Shown: positions 32,973 through 41,936 of the stretch, piece by piece
How positions within the stretch are numbered: the stretch's first letter is position 1
How the letters are laid out: every line of letters starts with the position of its first letter
Source: CAIXQW01 sp046049675
Lineage (GTDB): Bacteria; Bacteroidota; Bacteroidia; Chitinophagales; Chitinophagaceae
Assembly: GCA_046049675.1 (NCBI GenBank)
Contig: JBJORA010000010.1
Location: forward strand, 11,100-75,099
Length of the DNA: 64,000 nt
Reading direction: 5' to 3'
Program-made: the position numbers and the translations under genes
Notes under the pieces: model-generated
What the model was told of the DNA's origin: nothing
The model's input: only the letters and a program-made list of their open reading frames with translations
Databases searched by the model: none

Positions 32973-34382
32973 ATGTCAGTTGCAGACGAAAAAATATTAG
33001 ATGAAACCAGGCAGGGCGCGGCTTTTGACCCATTTGCCTTGGATGAAAATACTTACGAGAAGCATTTCTATATAGAAAGCTATGGATGCCAGATGAATTT
33101 TAATGATACCGAGATTGTTGCAAGCATCTTGTATCAGAAAGGTTTTGGCGCTACTAAGAATATTGAAGATGCCGATTTAATTCTATTGAATACATGCAGC
33201 ATCCGCGACAAAGCGGAGCAAACAGTACGCAATCGACTTGTGCACTTCAAGGGTTTGAAGCGTAAACGTCCAGATTTGCTAATCGGCGTGCTTGGCTGCA
33301 TGGCTGAACGCTTAAAGTCGCAATTACTAGAGCAGGAAAAATTAGTTGATATTGTAGTTGGGCCAGATGCATATCGCACTTTGCCTGCTTTAATTGGCGA
33401 AGCAAGCGGTGGGCAAAAAGCAATCAACGTATTACTTAGCCGAGAAGAAACTTATGCCGACATCAGCCCTGTGCGTTTGGATAGCAATGGTGTAAGTGCC
33501 TTTGTAAGCATTATGCGTGGCTGTAATAATATGTGTAGCTTTTGCGTTGTACCTTTTACACGCGGCAGAGAAAGAAGCCGTGCAGCTGCTAGTATTATTG
33601 CAGAATGCCAGCAGCTTGTAGATAATGGCTACAAAGAAATAACACTACTTGGTCAAAACGTAGATAGCTACGACTATATCGCTGACGATGGCACTCATAC
33701 AAATTTTGCAAACTTGCTTATCGCTTGTGCTAAGTTGGATAGCAGCGTTCGTATTCGCTTTAGTACTAGTCATCCAAAAGATATCACAGATGAAGTGTTG
33801 TTTGCAATGAAGGCACACGATAATATCTGCAAGTACATTCACCTACCCTTGCAAGCCGGTAGTTCTCGTGTACTTCAATTAATGAACAGAACTTACACTA
33901 AAGAGTGGTATAAGGCAAAAGTTGATCGTATTCGCGAGGTGTTGCCTACCTGCTCTATTAGCACGGATATCATAGTAGGATTCTGTTCAGAAACCGAAGA
34001 AGAACTGCAAGAAACTATTGAGCTAGTGCACTATAGCAAGTTCGATTATGCATTTACATATATCTACAGTGAGCGAGGTGGCACACTTGCAGCAAGGCGT
34101 TACCCTGACGATATTCAGCACGATACAAAAATTGCACGCCTAGAAAAAGTTGTGGCAGCGCAGCGTGAAAACTCTCTACAATTATTACAATCTGAAATTG
34201 GCAATGTACAGGCTGTACTAGTAGAAGGACCAAGCAAAAAAGACCCGAACGATTTTTGTGGTCGTTTGGACAATAATCGTTTTGTAACCTTTAAGAATGA
34301 AAATTGTGCAAAAGGTACATACGTCAATGTAAAAATAACAAGTGCAAATAGCGGCACATTAAGAGGCGAAATCGTTGCCTAA
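32973..34382 (+). CDS. miaB: tRNA-2-methylthio-N6-dimethylallyladenosine synthase
   Basis: 469 residues from the ATG at 32973; a TTG five codons earlier is possible but weaker. N-terminal UPF0004 domain (ESYGCQMNFNDTEIVASIL with the cluster cysteines at GCQMN, NTCSIR and GCMAE), radical-SAM motif CNNMCSFCVVP (C-x3-C-x2-C), C-terminal TRAM domain. It adds the methylthio group to i6A37 in tRNA. A TATTTTTG box ends 19 nt before the ATG. First gene of the plus-strand cluster. Confidence 0.96.
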   Translation: MSVADEKILDETRQGAAFDPFALDENTYEKHFYIESYGCQMNFNDTEIVASILYQKGFGATKNIEDADLILLNTCSIRDKAEQTVRNRLVHFKGLKRKRPDLLIGVLGCMAERLKSQLLEQEKLVDIVVGPDAYRTLPALIGEASGGQKAINVLLSREETYADISPVRLDSNGVSAFVSIMRGCNNMCSFCVVPFTRGRERSRAAASIIAECQQLVDNGYKEITLLGQNVDSYDYIADDGTHTNFANLLIACAKLDSSVRIRFSTSHPKDITDEVLFAMKAHDNICKYIHLPLQAGSSRVLQLMNRTYTKEWYKAKVDRIREVLPTCSISTDIIVGFCSETEEELQETIELVHYSKFDYAFTYIYSERGGTLAARRYPDDIQHDTKIARLEKVVAAQRENSLQLLQSEIGNVQAVLVEGPSKKDPNDFCGRLDNNRFVTFKNENCAKGTYVNVKITSANSGTLRGEIVA

Positions 34383-34407
34383 TATTTTAGTAAAAGTAAA
34401 GTAGAGC

Positions 34408-35658
34408 ATGACAGAACAAGAGTTACAGAGTATTAAAGTTCGCTATGGCATTATTGGCAATACTAAAAGTTTAAACTTTGCCTTAATTACAGCTGCGCAA
34501 GTTTCGGCTACAGATCTTACTGTATTGATTCAAGGTGAGAGCGGTGTTGGTAAAGAAGTATTTAGCCAAATCATACACAATCTTAGTACGAGAAAACATA
34601 GTCCATTTATAGCCATTAACTGTGGCGCTATACCAGAAGGAACGATAGATAGTGAACTTTTTGGTCACGAGAAAGGTGCATATACAAGTGCAGTAGATAG
34701 TCGAAAAGGCTATTTTGAAACTGTAAACGGTGGTACAATTTTCTTAGATGAAATTGGAGAAATGCCATTAGGTACGCAGGCACGATTGCTGCGTGTATTA
34801 GAAACAGGCGAGTATTTACGTGTAGGTAGTAGTAAAGTACAAAAAACAAATGTGCGCGTTATTGCCGCTACTAATAGAAACCTATTGCAAGAAGTTACCG
34901 CAGGAAAATTTCGCGAGGATTTATATTATCGTCTAAGTACAGTGCCAATTAAAGTGCCAGCATTGCGCGAGCGTCCAGAAGATATCAATCTTATCTTCAA
35001 GAAATTTTGTGTGGACTTTGCTGAAAAATACCGTACACAGCCCGTGCAATTAAGTGCTGATGCACAACAAGTAATTGTAAGTTATCAGTGGCCAGGCAAT
35101 GTGCGCGAATTAAAAAATTTAGCGGAGCAAGTAAGCGTTTTAAGTCCAAGTAAAATGGTCAACGCGCAAGAGCTTTTGCAGTTTTTGCCAAATGCTAATC
35201 AAGATAATACGCCAGTGCTTGTTAGAGGTGCAGCGAATCAAGATTTTAGTAGCGAACGCGATATCCTGTACAAGCTTTTCTTTGATATGAAGAAAGATGT
35301 AACAGAATTGAAGCGTGTATTTTACGATTTGGCACAAGGTCAAAATGCTAGTGGCAGAACATTTGCACACGAAGAGTTTGCCCCATCGGCAAATGGCTTT
35401 AGCAATTTTAGTGGCGAACCAATTATTAGCCCACCTGCTAATGCTGGTTTTGGTTATAATAACAATGTGGTTCAAGAACCTAAAGTTGACACTGCGCACG
35501 TAGAAGTAGAAGAAGTGTATAACCTTGCCGATATGGAAAAAGATATGATTAAGCGTGCCTTAAAAAAGCATAAAGATCGTAGACGCGACGCAGCAGTAGA
35601 GCTAGGCATAAGCGAACGTACTTTGTACCGTAAAATTAAGGAGTACGATATCGAATAA
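34408..35658 (+). CDS. Sigma-54-type AAA+ transcriptional activator without N-terminal sensor
   Basis: 416 residues. The AAA+ domain (about 10-245) begins almost at the N-terminus: Walker A GESGVGKE (43-50), Walker B GGTIFLDEIGEM, arginine-finger region FREDLYYRLS. The sigma-54-contact loop reads GAYTSA (90-95) where the consensus is GAFTGA. A variable linker follows (about 270-370), then a Fis-type HTH (RRDAAVELGISERTLYRKIKEY). There is no receiver or GAF domain. It begins 25 bp after miaB and ends 1 bp before lptE, so it belongs to this operon; the targets are unknown. Confidence 0.9.
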   Translation: MTEQELQSIKVRYGIIGNTKSLNFALITAAQVSATDLTVLIQGESGVGKEVFSQIIHNLSTRKHSPFIAINCGAIPEGTIDSELFGHEKGAYTSAVDSRKGYFETVNGGTIFLDEIGEMPLGTQARLLRVLETGEYLRVGSSKVQKTNVRVIAATNRNLLQEVTAGKFREDLYYRLSTVPIKVPALRERPEDINLIFKKFCVDFAEKYRTQPVQLSADAQQVIVSYQWPGNVRELKNLAEQVSVLSPSKMVNAQELLQFLPNANQDNTPVLVRGAANQDFSSERDILYKLFFDMKKDVTELKRVFYDLAQGQNASGRTFAHEEFAPSANGFSNFSGEPIISPPANAGFGYNNNVVQEPKVDTAHVEVEEVYNLADMEKDMIKRALKKHKDRRRDAAVELGISERTLYRKIKEYDIE

Positions 35659-35659
35659 G

Positions 35660-36166
35660 ATGCATAAGTACTGCTATATATTATTACTTGCAATAATTGC
35701 AACTTGCGGTTTATCTGCATGTGGCTTTTATAAACTTAGTGGCGCAAACGTTGAGGGTAAAACGATTAATATTCATTTTATTGAAAACCGTGCAGCGTTA
35801 GTCAATGCATCGCTTAGTCAAACGCTTACAGAAACAATTCGTCAACGCATTCTTAATCAAACAAGTTTGCAGCAGCTCAACACTACCTCAACAGACTACG
35901 ATTTAAGTGGCAATATCTTAAACTATGAAATTGGTCTAAGTGCCGTGCAAGGCAATCAAACCAGTGCGCAAAACAAGATTACGGTTACTGTGGAAATAAA
36001 CTTTGTGAACAACATCGATACGAAGAAGAGCTTCAAAAAGAGTTTCACGAAATTTGCAGTATTCGATGCAAGCAGAACATTGCAAGATGTAGAACGTCAA
36101 CTAACTACAGAAATTTGTAGCGACTTAGCGGACGCAATATTTAATGATGCATTCGTAAATTGGTAA
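35660..36166 (+). CDS. lptE: LPS assembly lipoprotein LptE
   Basis: 168 residues. Lipoprotein signal with LSAC (Cys21). The body matches the short Bacteroidota LptE (YKLSGANVEGKTINIHFIENRAAL, LSQTLTETIRQRILNQTSLQQL, DYDLSGNILNYEIG). It plugs the LptD barrel that inserts LPS into the outer membrane. Start 1 bp after the activator's stop. Confidence 0.9.
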   Translation: MHKYCYILLLAIIATCGLSACGFYKLSGANVEGKTINIHFIENRAALVNASLSQTLTETIRQRILNQTSLQQLNTTSTDYDLSGNILNYEIGLSAVQGNQTSAQNKITVTVEINFVNNIDTKKSFKKSFTKFAVFDASRTLQDVERQLTTEICSDLADAIFNDAFVNW

Positions 36167-36170
36167 GCCA

Positions 36171-36944
36171 ATGAATATACAACAACTAATAGACATAAGC
36201 AATGAGCAAATTCCTGCAAGCGCAGGTGCAGCTCAATTGCAAAGCCTAGCGGACAATTTTCCTTATTGCAGTGCTTTTCAAAGTCTACATTATAGTGCCT
36301 TGCCAAACCCCGATAAACGCCAGCAGCAGTTGGTAAGCCTACATAAGGGCAATATTTACTTATTGAGCAAGCGCTTGTCTACGGTGGCAAATCATGTGGA
36401 AACGGAAATTTTACAAGAAGAAGGAGCGCCTATTTTTGAGTCTTTAAGCAGCGTAGACTATTTTGCTGCCCAAGGTGTTGACCATGGCGAGGAAGATATT
36501 GCCGACTTTGTAGCACAACAAAAGCAAAGTCGCGCTAGTGCTAGCACGGCGGAAACGACATTAACTGCAAGCGAAGAGCCTATAGATGAAGACGCGCAAT
36601 TGCTTGTAACCCGCAGTTTTACGGAGTGGCTTGATTATTTTAAGCAGAAAAAAGAGAAGGAAAGCAAAGAAACTGAGGGTAAAGAAAAACTTCGCAGCAT
36701 GTGGCAAAAGGCCAAATTAGCCGCCGCGGCAGAAGAAGACGACGAGGTTGTACCCGAGGAAGTTTTTGAACAGGCGATGAATAGCATAAGCCTTAGCAGC
36801 GATACGGTTTCAGAAGCCTTGGCAAAGGTGCTCGAAGCGCAGGGTAAATACGAAAAAGCGATATCAATGTATCGCAAATTAAGTTTGCTATATCCCGAGA
36901 AAAGTAGTTATTTTGCAGCCCAAATTAATAAAATAGACAAATAG
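36171..36944 (+). CDS. Conserved protein with C-terminal TPR-like pair
   Basis: 257 residues. The N-terminal part (QQLIDISNEQIPASAGAAQLQSLADNFPYCSAFQSLHY) is a conserved helical module; the middle (about 120-200) is acidic and low complexity; the last ~40 residues (AKVLEAQGKYEKAISMYRKLSLLYPEKSSYF) make one TPR-like hairpin. No signal peptide. In Bacteroidota a protein of this form commonly sits between lptE and secG, which I know by gene order rather than function. Its start is 4 bp after lptE and it ends 6 bp before secG. Confidence 0.78.
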   Translation: MNIQQLIDISNEQIPASAGAAQLQSLADNFPYCSAFQSLHYSALPNPDKRQQQLVSLHKGNIYLLSKRLSTVANHVETEILQEEGAPIFESLSSVDYFAAQGVDHGEEDIADFVAQQKQSRASASTAETTLTASEEPIDEDAQLLVTRSFTEWLDYFKQKKEKESKETEGKEKLRSMWQKAKLAAAAEEDDEVVPEEVFEQAMNSISLSSDTVSEALAKVLEAQGKYEKAISMYRKLSLLYPEKSSYFAAQINKIDK

Positions 36945-36950
36945 TTTAAG

Positions 36951-37469
36951 ATGAATATTTTACTTGTAATAGTTCTAGTAATTGTGTGTGTAGCGCTAGC
37001 TTTTTTTGTGCTTATCCAAAACCCTAAAGGCGGCGGTTTGAGCGGTCAATTTGGTGGTTTAGGCCAACAAATGATGGGTGTTCAACAAAGTACAGATACA
37101 GTAGAAAAAGGCACTTGGATTTTAGCAAGCGTAATGGCTTTGCTTTGTTTATTGATGGTAATGTTTGGCACAAGAGGCACTAGCAATGCTGATGATCGTA
37201 GTAGTAAGGCACTAAAAGGTGCTAATGTAACTGCACCAGCTCCTGCACCTGCTACACCAGCGCCAGGACAAGGCCAAACTGGACCGGCACAAGGTCAAGG
37301 TCAAACTGCACCTGCACAAGGCCAAGGTCAAACTGCACCTGCACCTGCACAAGGTCAACCAGCGCAAGGCCAACCGGCACAAGGTCAACCAGCGCAAGGC
37401 CAACCGGCACAAGGTCAACCAGTACAAGGTCAACCAGCACCAGCTCAAACACCTGCACCGAGCAAGTAA
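36951..37469 (+). CDS. secG: Preprotein translocase subunit SecG with long repetitive tail
   Basis: 172 residues. The SecG core is 1 to about 75: two membrane helices (NILLVIVLVIVCVALAFFVL and TWILASVMALLCLLMVMF) joined by IQNPKGGGLSGQFGG. The remaining ~95 residues are a cytoplasmic or periplasmic tail built of GQ-P/A repeats (GQPAQ, GQTAPA), not part of the translocase fold. SecG assists SecYE during export. Confidence 0.93.
   Translation: MNILLVIVLVIVCVALAFFVLIQNPKGGGLSGQFGGLGQQMMGVQQSTDTVEKGTWILASVMALLCLLMVMFGTRGTSNADDRSSKALKGANVTAPAPAPATPAPGQGQTGPAQGQGQTAPAQGQGQTAPAPAQGQPAQGQPAQGQPAQGQPAQGQPVQGQPAPAQTPAPSK
37258..37455 (+). repeat. Tandem repeat encoding the SecG tail
   Basis: Imperfect repeats of a 15-bp unit coding G-Q-P-A-Q (for example GGTCAACCAGCGCAA), first interspersed with GQT-APA variants, then five clean units around 37355-37440. 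It is likely to vary in copy number by slippage. Confidence 0.8.
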
Positions 37470-37529
37470 TACTTCCAAGGGAATATTTATAACATATAAA
37501 ATACGGTTAGCAGTACATCAAGCATACCC

Positions 37530-39623
37530 ATGAACGATGTTTTTAGCAGCAGACAAACCGTAATTCGCATCATATTTGGCCTAATGGGCGTGATATTGAT
37601 TTCACGCTTATTTACTTTACAACTTATTGAAGATTTTGGACCTTTAGCGCAAGGACAAAGTATACACCGCCAAGTCGTTTTTCCAGAGCGAGGTGCGCTT
37701 ATTGACCGCAAAGGCGAGATGATTCTCAATAATAAGCGCAATTATAATCTTTATGTGTCGCCCAAACTCGTAAGTAAGCATATGGATACGGCTAGGCTTT
37801 GCGACATTTTGGATATCAGCGACAGTACTTTCAAGGACACATATCGCCGAGCACTTTTGAAAACGGCAGGCCCAGACCGCAGCTATTTGCTGTTCAAGGA
37901 TTTACAGGCAGAACGTGTTGCTTCTTTGCACGAAGTCATTAATGAATTCCCCGGCTTTGAGTTGCGCGAGCATCTAGTGCGTTACAGCCCATTTAGTTGC
38001 GGTGCATTGGTAATTGGTTATACCGCCGAAATAAGCCCAAAAATGCTAAACGATACGCGCTATAGTGCACTGCAAAAAGGCGACTACGTTGGCATCAGCG
38101 GTTTAGAAAATAGTTATGAGGATGTATTGCGAGGAAAGCTTGGCATCAAGTATCAAACCAAAGATAAGTTCAACCGCATTAATGGTAGCTATAAAGGTGG
38201 TGAGTTAGATACGCTGGGCGAGAAAGGTTCTGACCTTGATTTGTACTTAGATATAAAACTACAACAGTATGCCGAAAAGCTCATGAACAATAAGCTTGGC
38301 AGCTTAGTTGCAATAGATCCTAAAACTGGCGGCATAATTGCTATGGTGAGTGCACCAAGTTTTGACCCTAATGCGATTGTTGGCGCAGATCGCAGTAGAA
38401 AAATGTTGGAGATGCTAAACGATGCAACTAAGCCTATGTTTAATCGTGCTACGCTTGCGAGCTATGCACCCGGCAGTACTTTTAAGCCTGTAACTGCTTT
38501 AGTAGCTTTAGATGAAGGTGTTGCTACTGCTTCAACAGGTTACCCTTGTGGAGGCCGCTATAGCACATGCGGTGGTAAAATAAAATGCACACATGCTGGT
38601 GGTGGCCACGCCGCAAACCTAAGCAACGCTATGGCAAACAGTTGCAATTCATACTTCTGCCATATGTATAAGCTAGCTGTAGAGAATCCTAAGCTGGCTG
38701 ATAAAAATAAAGGCTTTGATTTATGGCGCGATTATATGCTAAAGTTTGGCTTTGGTCATCCAACAGGTGTTGATTTGCCTACTGAAAAAGGCGGGTATAT
38801 CCCTACCCGTCAGTATTACGATAAGATGTATGCAGGCAACTGGAATGCATGTAATAATTGTATGGTTGGTATGGGCCAAGGCGAAGTAAATGTAACGCCG
38901 CTGCAAATGGCAAATGCGATGTGCATCATTGCCAATAAAGGTTACTATTATACGCCACATTTTGTTCGTGCCATTGACGGTGATACAGCACATCCAAAAA
39001 TTAAAAAGTATCTACAAAAGTTATCGCCAGTGCATATTGCTGATAGTGCATTTGAAGCAGTGCATGAAGGCATGGAGAAAGTTGTTACCAATGGTACGGC
39101 ACGAATCGCTAAAATTGCTGGTATACCAATTTGTGCAAAAACAGGTACGGTAGAAAACTATTGGATCATCAATGGCGTAAAAACTAAACTGAAGAACCAC
39201 AGTATGTTTGTGGCATTTGCACCCCGCGACAATCCAAAAATTGCCATTGCCGTAGCTGTCGAAAATAGCGGTTTTGGTGCTACATGGGCAGGCCCTATTG
39301 CAAGTCTTGTGATAGAAAAGTATCTAACAGACACGATTCCAAAAAACCGCAAGGGTCTTGAAAATAAAATGGTGAAGAGTAATGTAATTCCTAAAACGAC
39401 GTACATTATTGACTCTTTGCAAAAGCAGTATCAACGCATGAAGGATGCTCAAAGGCAATACACTAAAGACAGTTTAGCTGAGTTCAATGCCATAAAGGAT
39501 AGCATCATTAAAGCAAAGAAAGCGGCACAGCAACCGAAGCAACCTAGCACACCTCAAAAAAAATCGCTTAAAGACAGACTATTTGGCGTAGTACGCCGCG
39601 AAGATGAATACTACACAGCTTAA
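37530..39623 (+). CDS. mrdA: Penicillin-binding protein 2 (elongation transpeptidase)
   Basis: 697 residues. One N-terminal membrane helix (about 12-30), PBP dimerisation domain (about 45-215), transpeptidase with SxxK (Ser316, STFK), SxN (SCN, 371-373) and KTG (537-539, KTGT). A lysine- and glutamine-rich C-terminal tail of about 80 residues follows the last catalytic block. Crosslinks peptidoglycan in the elongasome with RodA, whose gene overlaps the end by 20 bp. Confidence 0.96.
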   Translation: MNDVFSSRQTVIRIIFGLMGVILISRLFTLQLIEDFGPLAQGQSIHRQVVFPERGALIDRKGEMILNNKRNYNLYVSPKLVSKHMDTARLCDILDISDSTFKDTYRRALLKTAGPDRSYLLFKDLQAERVASLHEVINEFPGFELREHLVRYSPFSCGALVIGYTAEISPKMLNDTRYSALQKGDYVGISGLENSYEDVLRGKLGIKYQTKDKFNRINGSYKGGELDTLGEKGSDLDLYLDIKLQQYAEKLMNNKLGSLVAIDPKTGGIIAMVSAPSFDPNAIVGADRSRKMLEMLNDATKPMFNRATLASYAPGSTFKPVTALVALDEGVATASTGYPCGGRYSTCGGKIKCTHAGGGHAANLSNAMANSCNSYFCHMYKLAVENPKLADKNKGFDLWRDYMLKFGFGHPTGVDLPTEKGGYIPTRQYYDKMYAGNWNACNNCMVGMGQGEVNVTPLQMANAMCIIANKGYYYTPHFVRAIDGDTAHPKIKKYLQKLSPVHIADSAFEAVHEGMEKVVTNGTARIAKIAGIPICAKTGTVENYWIINGVKTKLKNHSMFVAFAPRDNPKIAIAVAVENSGFGATWAGPIASLVIEKYLTDTIPKNRKGLENKMVKSNVIPKTTYIIDSLQKQYQRMKDAQRQYTKDSLAEFNAIKDSIIKAKKAAQQPKQPSTPQKKSLKDRLFGVVRREDEYYTA

Positions 39624-40908
39624 AGATCGTATCGACTGGGTAACAGTTCTCCTATTCACGGTAATTTCCTTGATAGGTGTGTATGCTATTTTTAGTGTAG
39701 AGTACAAAGGCGGTGCCATTTTCGCTAATTTGGGAAAAAGTTATAATAAGCAATTGCTTTGGTTTGGCATCTCGTTGGTAGCAGGTTTTGCAATTGTACT
39801 TACTGATAGTCGATTGTACAGCAACCTTGCATTTGGCTCCTACGTCATCGGATTTTTCTTACTCATACTTGTATTATTTGTACACGAAAATGTGCGTGGC
39901 TCACAGAGCTTTTTGCCTTTAGGTTTTGTGCGATTTCAACCTGGCGAGCTCATGAAAGTCTGCACTGCCCTGACGCTAAGTAAGTTTATTAGTACGCAGG
40001 GCATCAACTTTGCCAATAATACACAACATCGTATGCTTGCCTTGGCTATGGTTTTTGTGCCATGTGTGCTCGTAATTCTCAGTAATGAAACAGGCTTGGC
40101 TCTCGTCTATTTTTCTTTCTTGCTAGCCATGTATCGCGAGGGTTTGCCACGTGCGATTCTCTTTGTTGGCTTTAGTATTATATTGCTGGTGATACTTACG
40201 CTAGTGCTGCATAAAACAACACTACTAATTATTCTATGTGTGCTTCTTGCGATAGAATTTGTTATACTGCGAAAGCAAATTATGCGTAGCCGCGAATTGC
40301 TGATTGTGAGTGTGGCAGTGTTTCTCTTAGCGGTAGGCTTTAGTCAGGTGGCGGTACCGCTTGCATTTAAGAAGGTGTTGCAACCTCACCAAGTAGATCG
40401 TATTTATACCTTGCTAGGTAGAGATGTACCTGCAGAGTACCTTAATGCTAATTACACTAAAAGTGGCATGAGCGACTACAACGTAAAACAAAGTAAGATT
40501 GCAATTGGTAGCGGAGGCTTTTGGGGCAAGGGTCCGCTTAATGGTACACAAACAAGTGGCAACTTTGTACCAGAGCAAAGTACTGATTTTATCTTTTGTA
40601 GTATTGGCGAGCAATTTGGCTTTGTGGGCTGCGTCATTCTCATTGGTTTGTATCTTGGCCTCCTTTATAGAATTGTCTTTATTGCAGAACGACAAAAAAG
40701 TAAGTTCAGTAGAATTTACGCCTACTGTGTAGCAGGCATTGTATTCTTTCATCTCACCATCAATGTTAGTATGACGATGGGCATTGCGCCTGTTATTGGT
40801 ATTCCTTTGCCGATGCTTAGTTATGGTGGCACGAGTTTGCTGACCTTTGCAGGAATGTTATTTATTATGGTGCGTTTAGACGCCGATAGAAATAGCGTGA
40901 TACGCTAG
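39604..40908 (+). CDS. rodA: Rod shape-determining protein RodA (SEDS glycosyltransferase)
   Basis: 434 residues, about ten helices. SEDS motifs: LGFVRFQPGELMKV near residue 110, the large periplasmic loop around QPHQVDRIYTLL ... GSGGFWGKGPLNGTQ, ESTDFIF-like EQSTDFIFCSIGEQFG, and GIPLPMLSYGGTSLL at the end. Polymerises peptidoglycan with PBP2. The ATG lies inside mrdA, so translation is coupled. Confidence 0.95.
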   Translation: MNTTQLKDRIDWVTVLLFTVISLIGVYAIFSVEYKGGAIFANLGKSYNKQLLWFGISLVAGFAIVLTDSRLYSNLAFGSYVIGFFLLILVLFVHENVRGSQSFLPLGFVRFQPGELMKVCTALTLSKFISTQGINFANNTQHRMLALAMVFVPCVLVILSNETGLALVYFSFLLAMYREGLPRAILFVGFSIILLVILTLVLHKTTLLIILCVLLAIEFVILRKQIMRSRELLIVSVAVFLLAVGFSQVAVPLAFKKVLQPHQVDRIYTLLGRDVPAEYLNANYTKSGMSDYNVKQSKIAIGSGGFWGKGPLNGTQTSGNFVPEQSTDFIFCSIGEQFGFVGCVILIGLYLGLLYRIVFIAERQKSKFSRIYAYCVAGIVFFHLTINVSMTMGIAPVIGIPLPMLSYGGTSLLTFAGMLFIMVRLDADRNSVIR

Positions 40909-40912
40909 TTGC

Positions 40913-41866
40913 TTACCTGTAAATTGCAACCATATTTTCGCCAGCAGCATTTTTTACGCCGCGATACATGCCTTCGCTATTATAGCAAAGCTGATAGTTG
41001 CCCAAAGCATCTACAGCTATTACACCGCCTTCGCCACCAAACTTTACAAGCTTATCTAGTACCACAGTTTCGCATGCTTGTTGTAGATTATAGCCTTTAT
41101 ATTCCATGAGGCAACTAATATCATAAGCTACAACGGCACGAAGAAAAAATTCACCATGGCCAGTGCAACTTACTGCGCAGGTTTTGTTATTGGCATAGTT
41201 TCCACTACCAATAATTGGGCTATCGCCTACTCTACCAAATCGCTTATTGGTCATGCCACCAGTGCTTGTGGCTGCAGCTATATTGCCATTGGTGTCAACT
41301 GCTACTGCGCCGACTGTGCCAAATTTTTTATCGCTGTTTACTAAGCTATCCTTTAGATTGTCTTCTTTATGATCTAGCTGATAGAACTCGCTGTCTTTTA
41401 TTTCTTGCCATTGATCGTAGCGATATTGATTAAAAAAGAACTGATCGTCAACCAAGGCCATGCCCTGCTGTTGCGCAAAAGCTTGTGCGCCTTCACCTGC
41501 TAGATACACGTGGCCACTTTTATTCATTATAGTTCTGCAAAGTAGAATAGGGTTTTGCACACCACGTAAGCCACTTACAGCACCAGCGGCTAAATTGCTT
41601 CCATCCATAAGGCAAGCATCCATTTCGTGTGTACCAGCATTGGTAAAAACACTGCCACGACCAGCATTGAATAGTACACAGTCTTCTAAACTTTGAACGG
41701 CAGTTTGTACTGCATCTAAACTGCTACCACCTTGTTGTAGTACATCGTAACCACAATCTAATGCTGCTTGCAGGCCTGCCTTGTATTGAAGCTCTAGCTC
41801 TGGCGTTAGCATACTAGGTAAGATGGTGCCAGCGCCGCCATGAATTGCGATACAAATGTTGCTCAT
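40913..41866 (-). CDS. Isoaspartyl peptidase/L-asparaginase (Ntn-hydrolase)
   Basis: 317 residues. N-terminal CIAIHGGAGTI, the autocleavage site FG-Thr184 (KFGTVGAVAVD, Thr becomes the nucleophile), the substrate loop GMTNKRFGRVGDSPIIGSGNYAN and CTGHGE are all present. It hydrolyses beta-aspartyl (isoaspartyl) dipeptides and asparagine. No signal peptide, so cytoplasmic. Convergent with rodA (4-bp gap). A TAGCTTTG box sits 4 nt before the ATG. Cyanophycin breakdown also yields beta-aspartyl dipeptides, but the cyanophycinase-like gene is 25 kb away, so a link is only a possibility. Confidence 0.93.
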   Translation of the reverse strand: MSNICIAIHGGAGTILPSMLTPELELQYKAGLQAALDCGYDVLQQGGSSLDAVQTAVQSLEDCVLFNAGRGSVFTNAGTHEMDACLMDGSNLAAGAVSGLRGVQNPILLCRTIMNKSGHVYLAGEGAQAFAQQQGMALVDDQFFFNQYRYDQWQEIKDSEFYQLDHKEDNLKDSLVNSDKKFGTVGAVAVDTNGNIAAATSTGGMTNKRFGRVGDSPIIGSGNYANNKTCAVSCTGHGEFFLRAVVAYDISCLMEYKGYNLQQACETVVLDKLVKFGGEGGVIAVDALGNYQLCYNSEGMYRGVKNAAGENMVAIYR

Positions 41867-41870
41867 AGGG

Positions 41871-41878
41871 CAAAGCTA
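41871..41878 (-). promoter_or_regulatory. -7 box (TAGCTTTG) 4 nt before the asparaginase ATG
   Basis: Minus-strand TAGCTTTG, CCCT, then ATG at 41866. This spacing is consistent with a leaderless transcript. No -33 TTG at 19-21 bp. Confidence 0.45.
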
Positions 41879-41936
41879 TAGCTATTTTTTGCTCCTAAGA
41901 CTTGCTGCTAATAAATATTGGATTGCTTTGCGATAT

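Noticed and set aside
37212..37478. Antisense open frames over the SecG tail
   Set aside because: They arise from the repetitive codons of the tail; composition is low complexity (Leu/Cys/Trp/Arg) and nothing supports expression.
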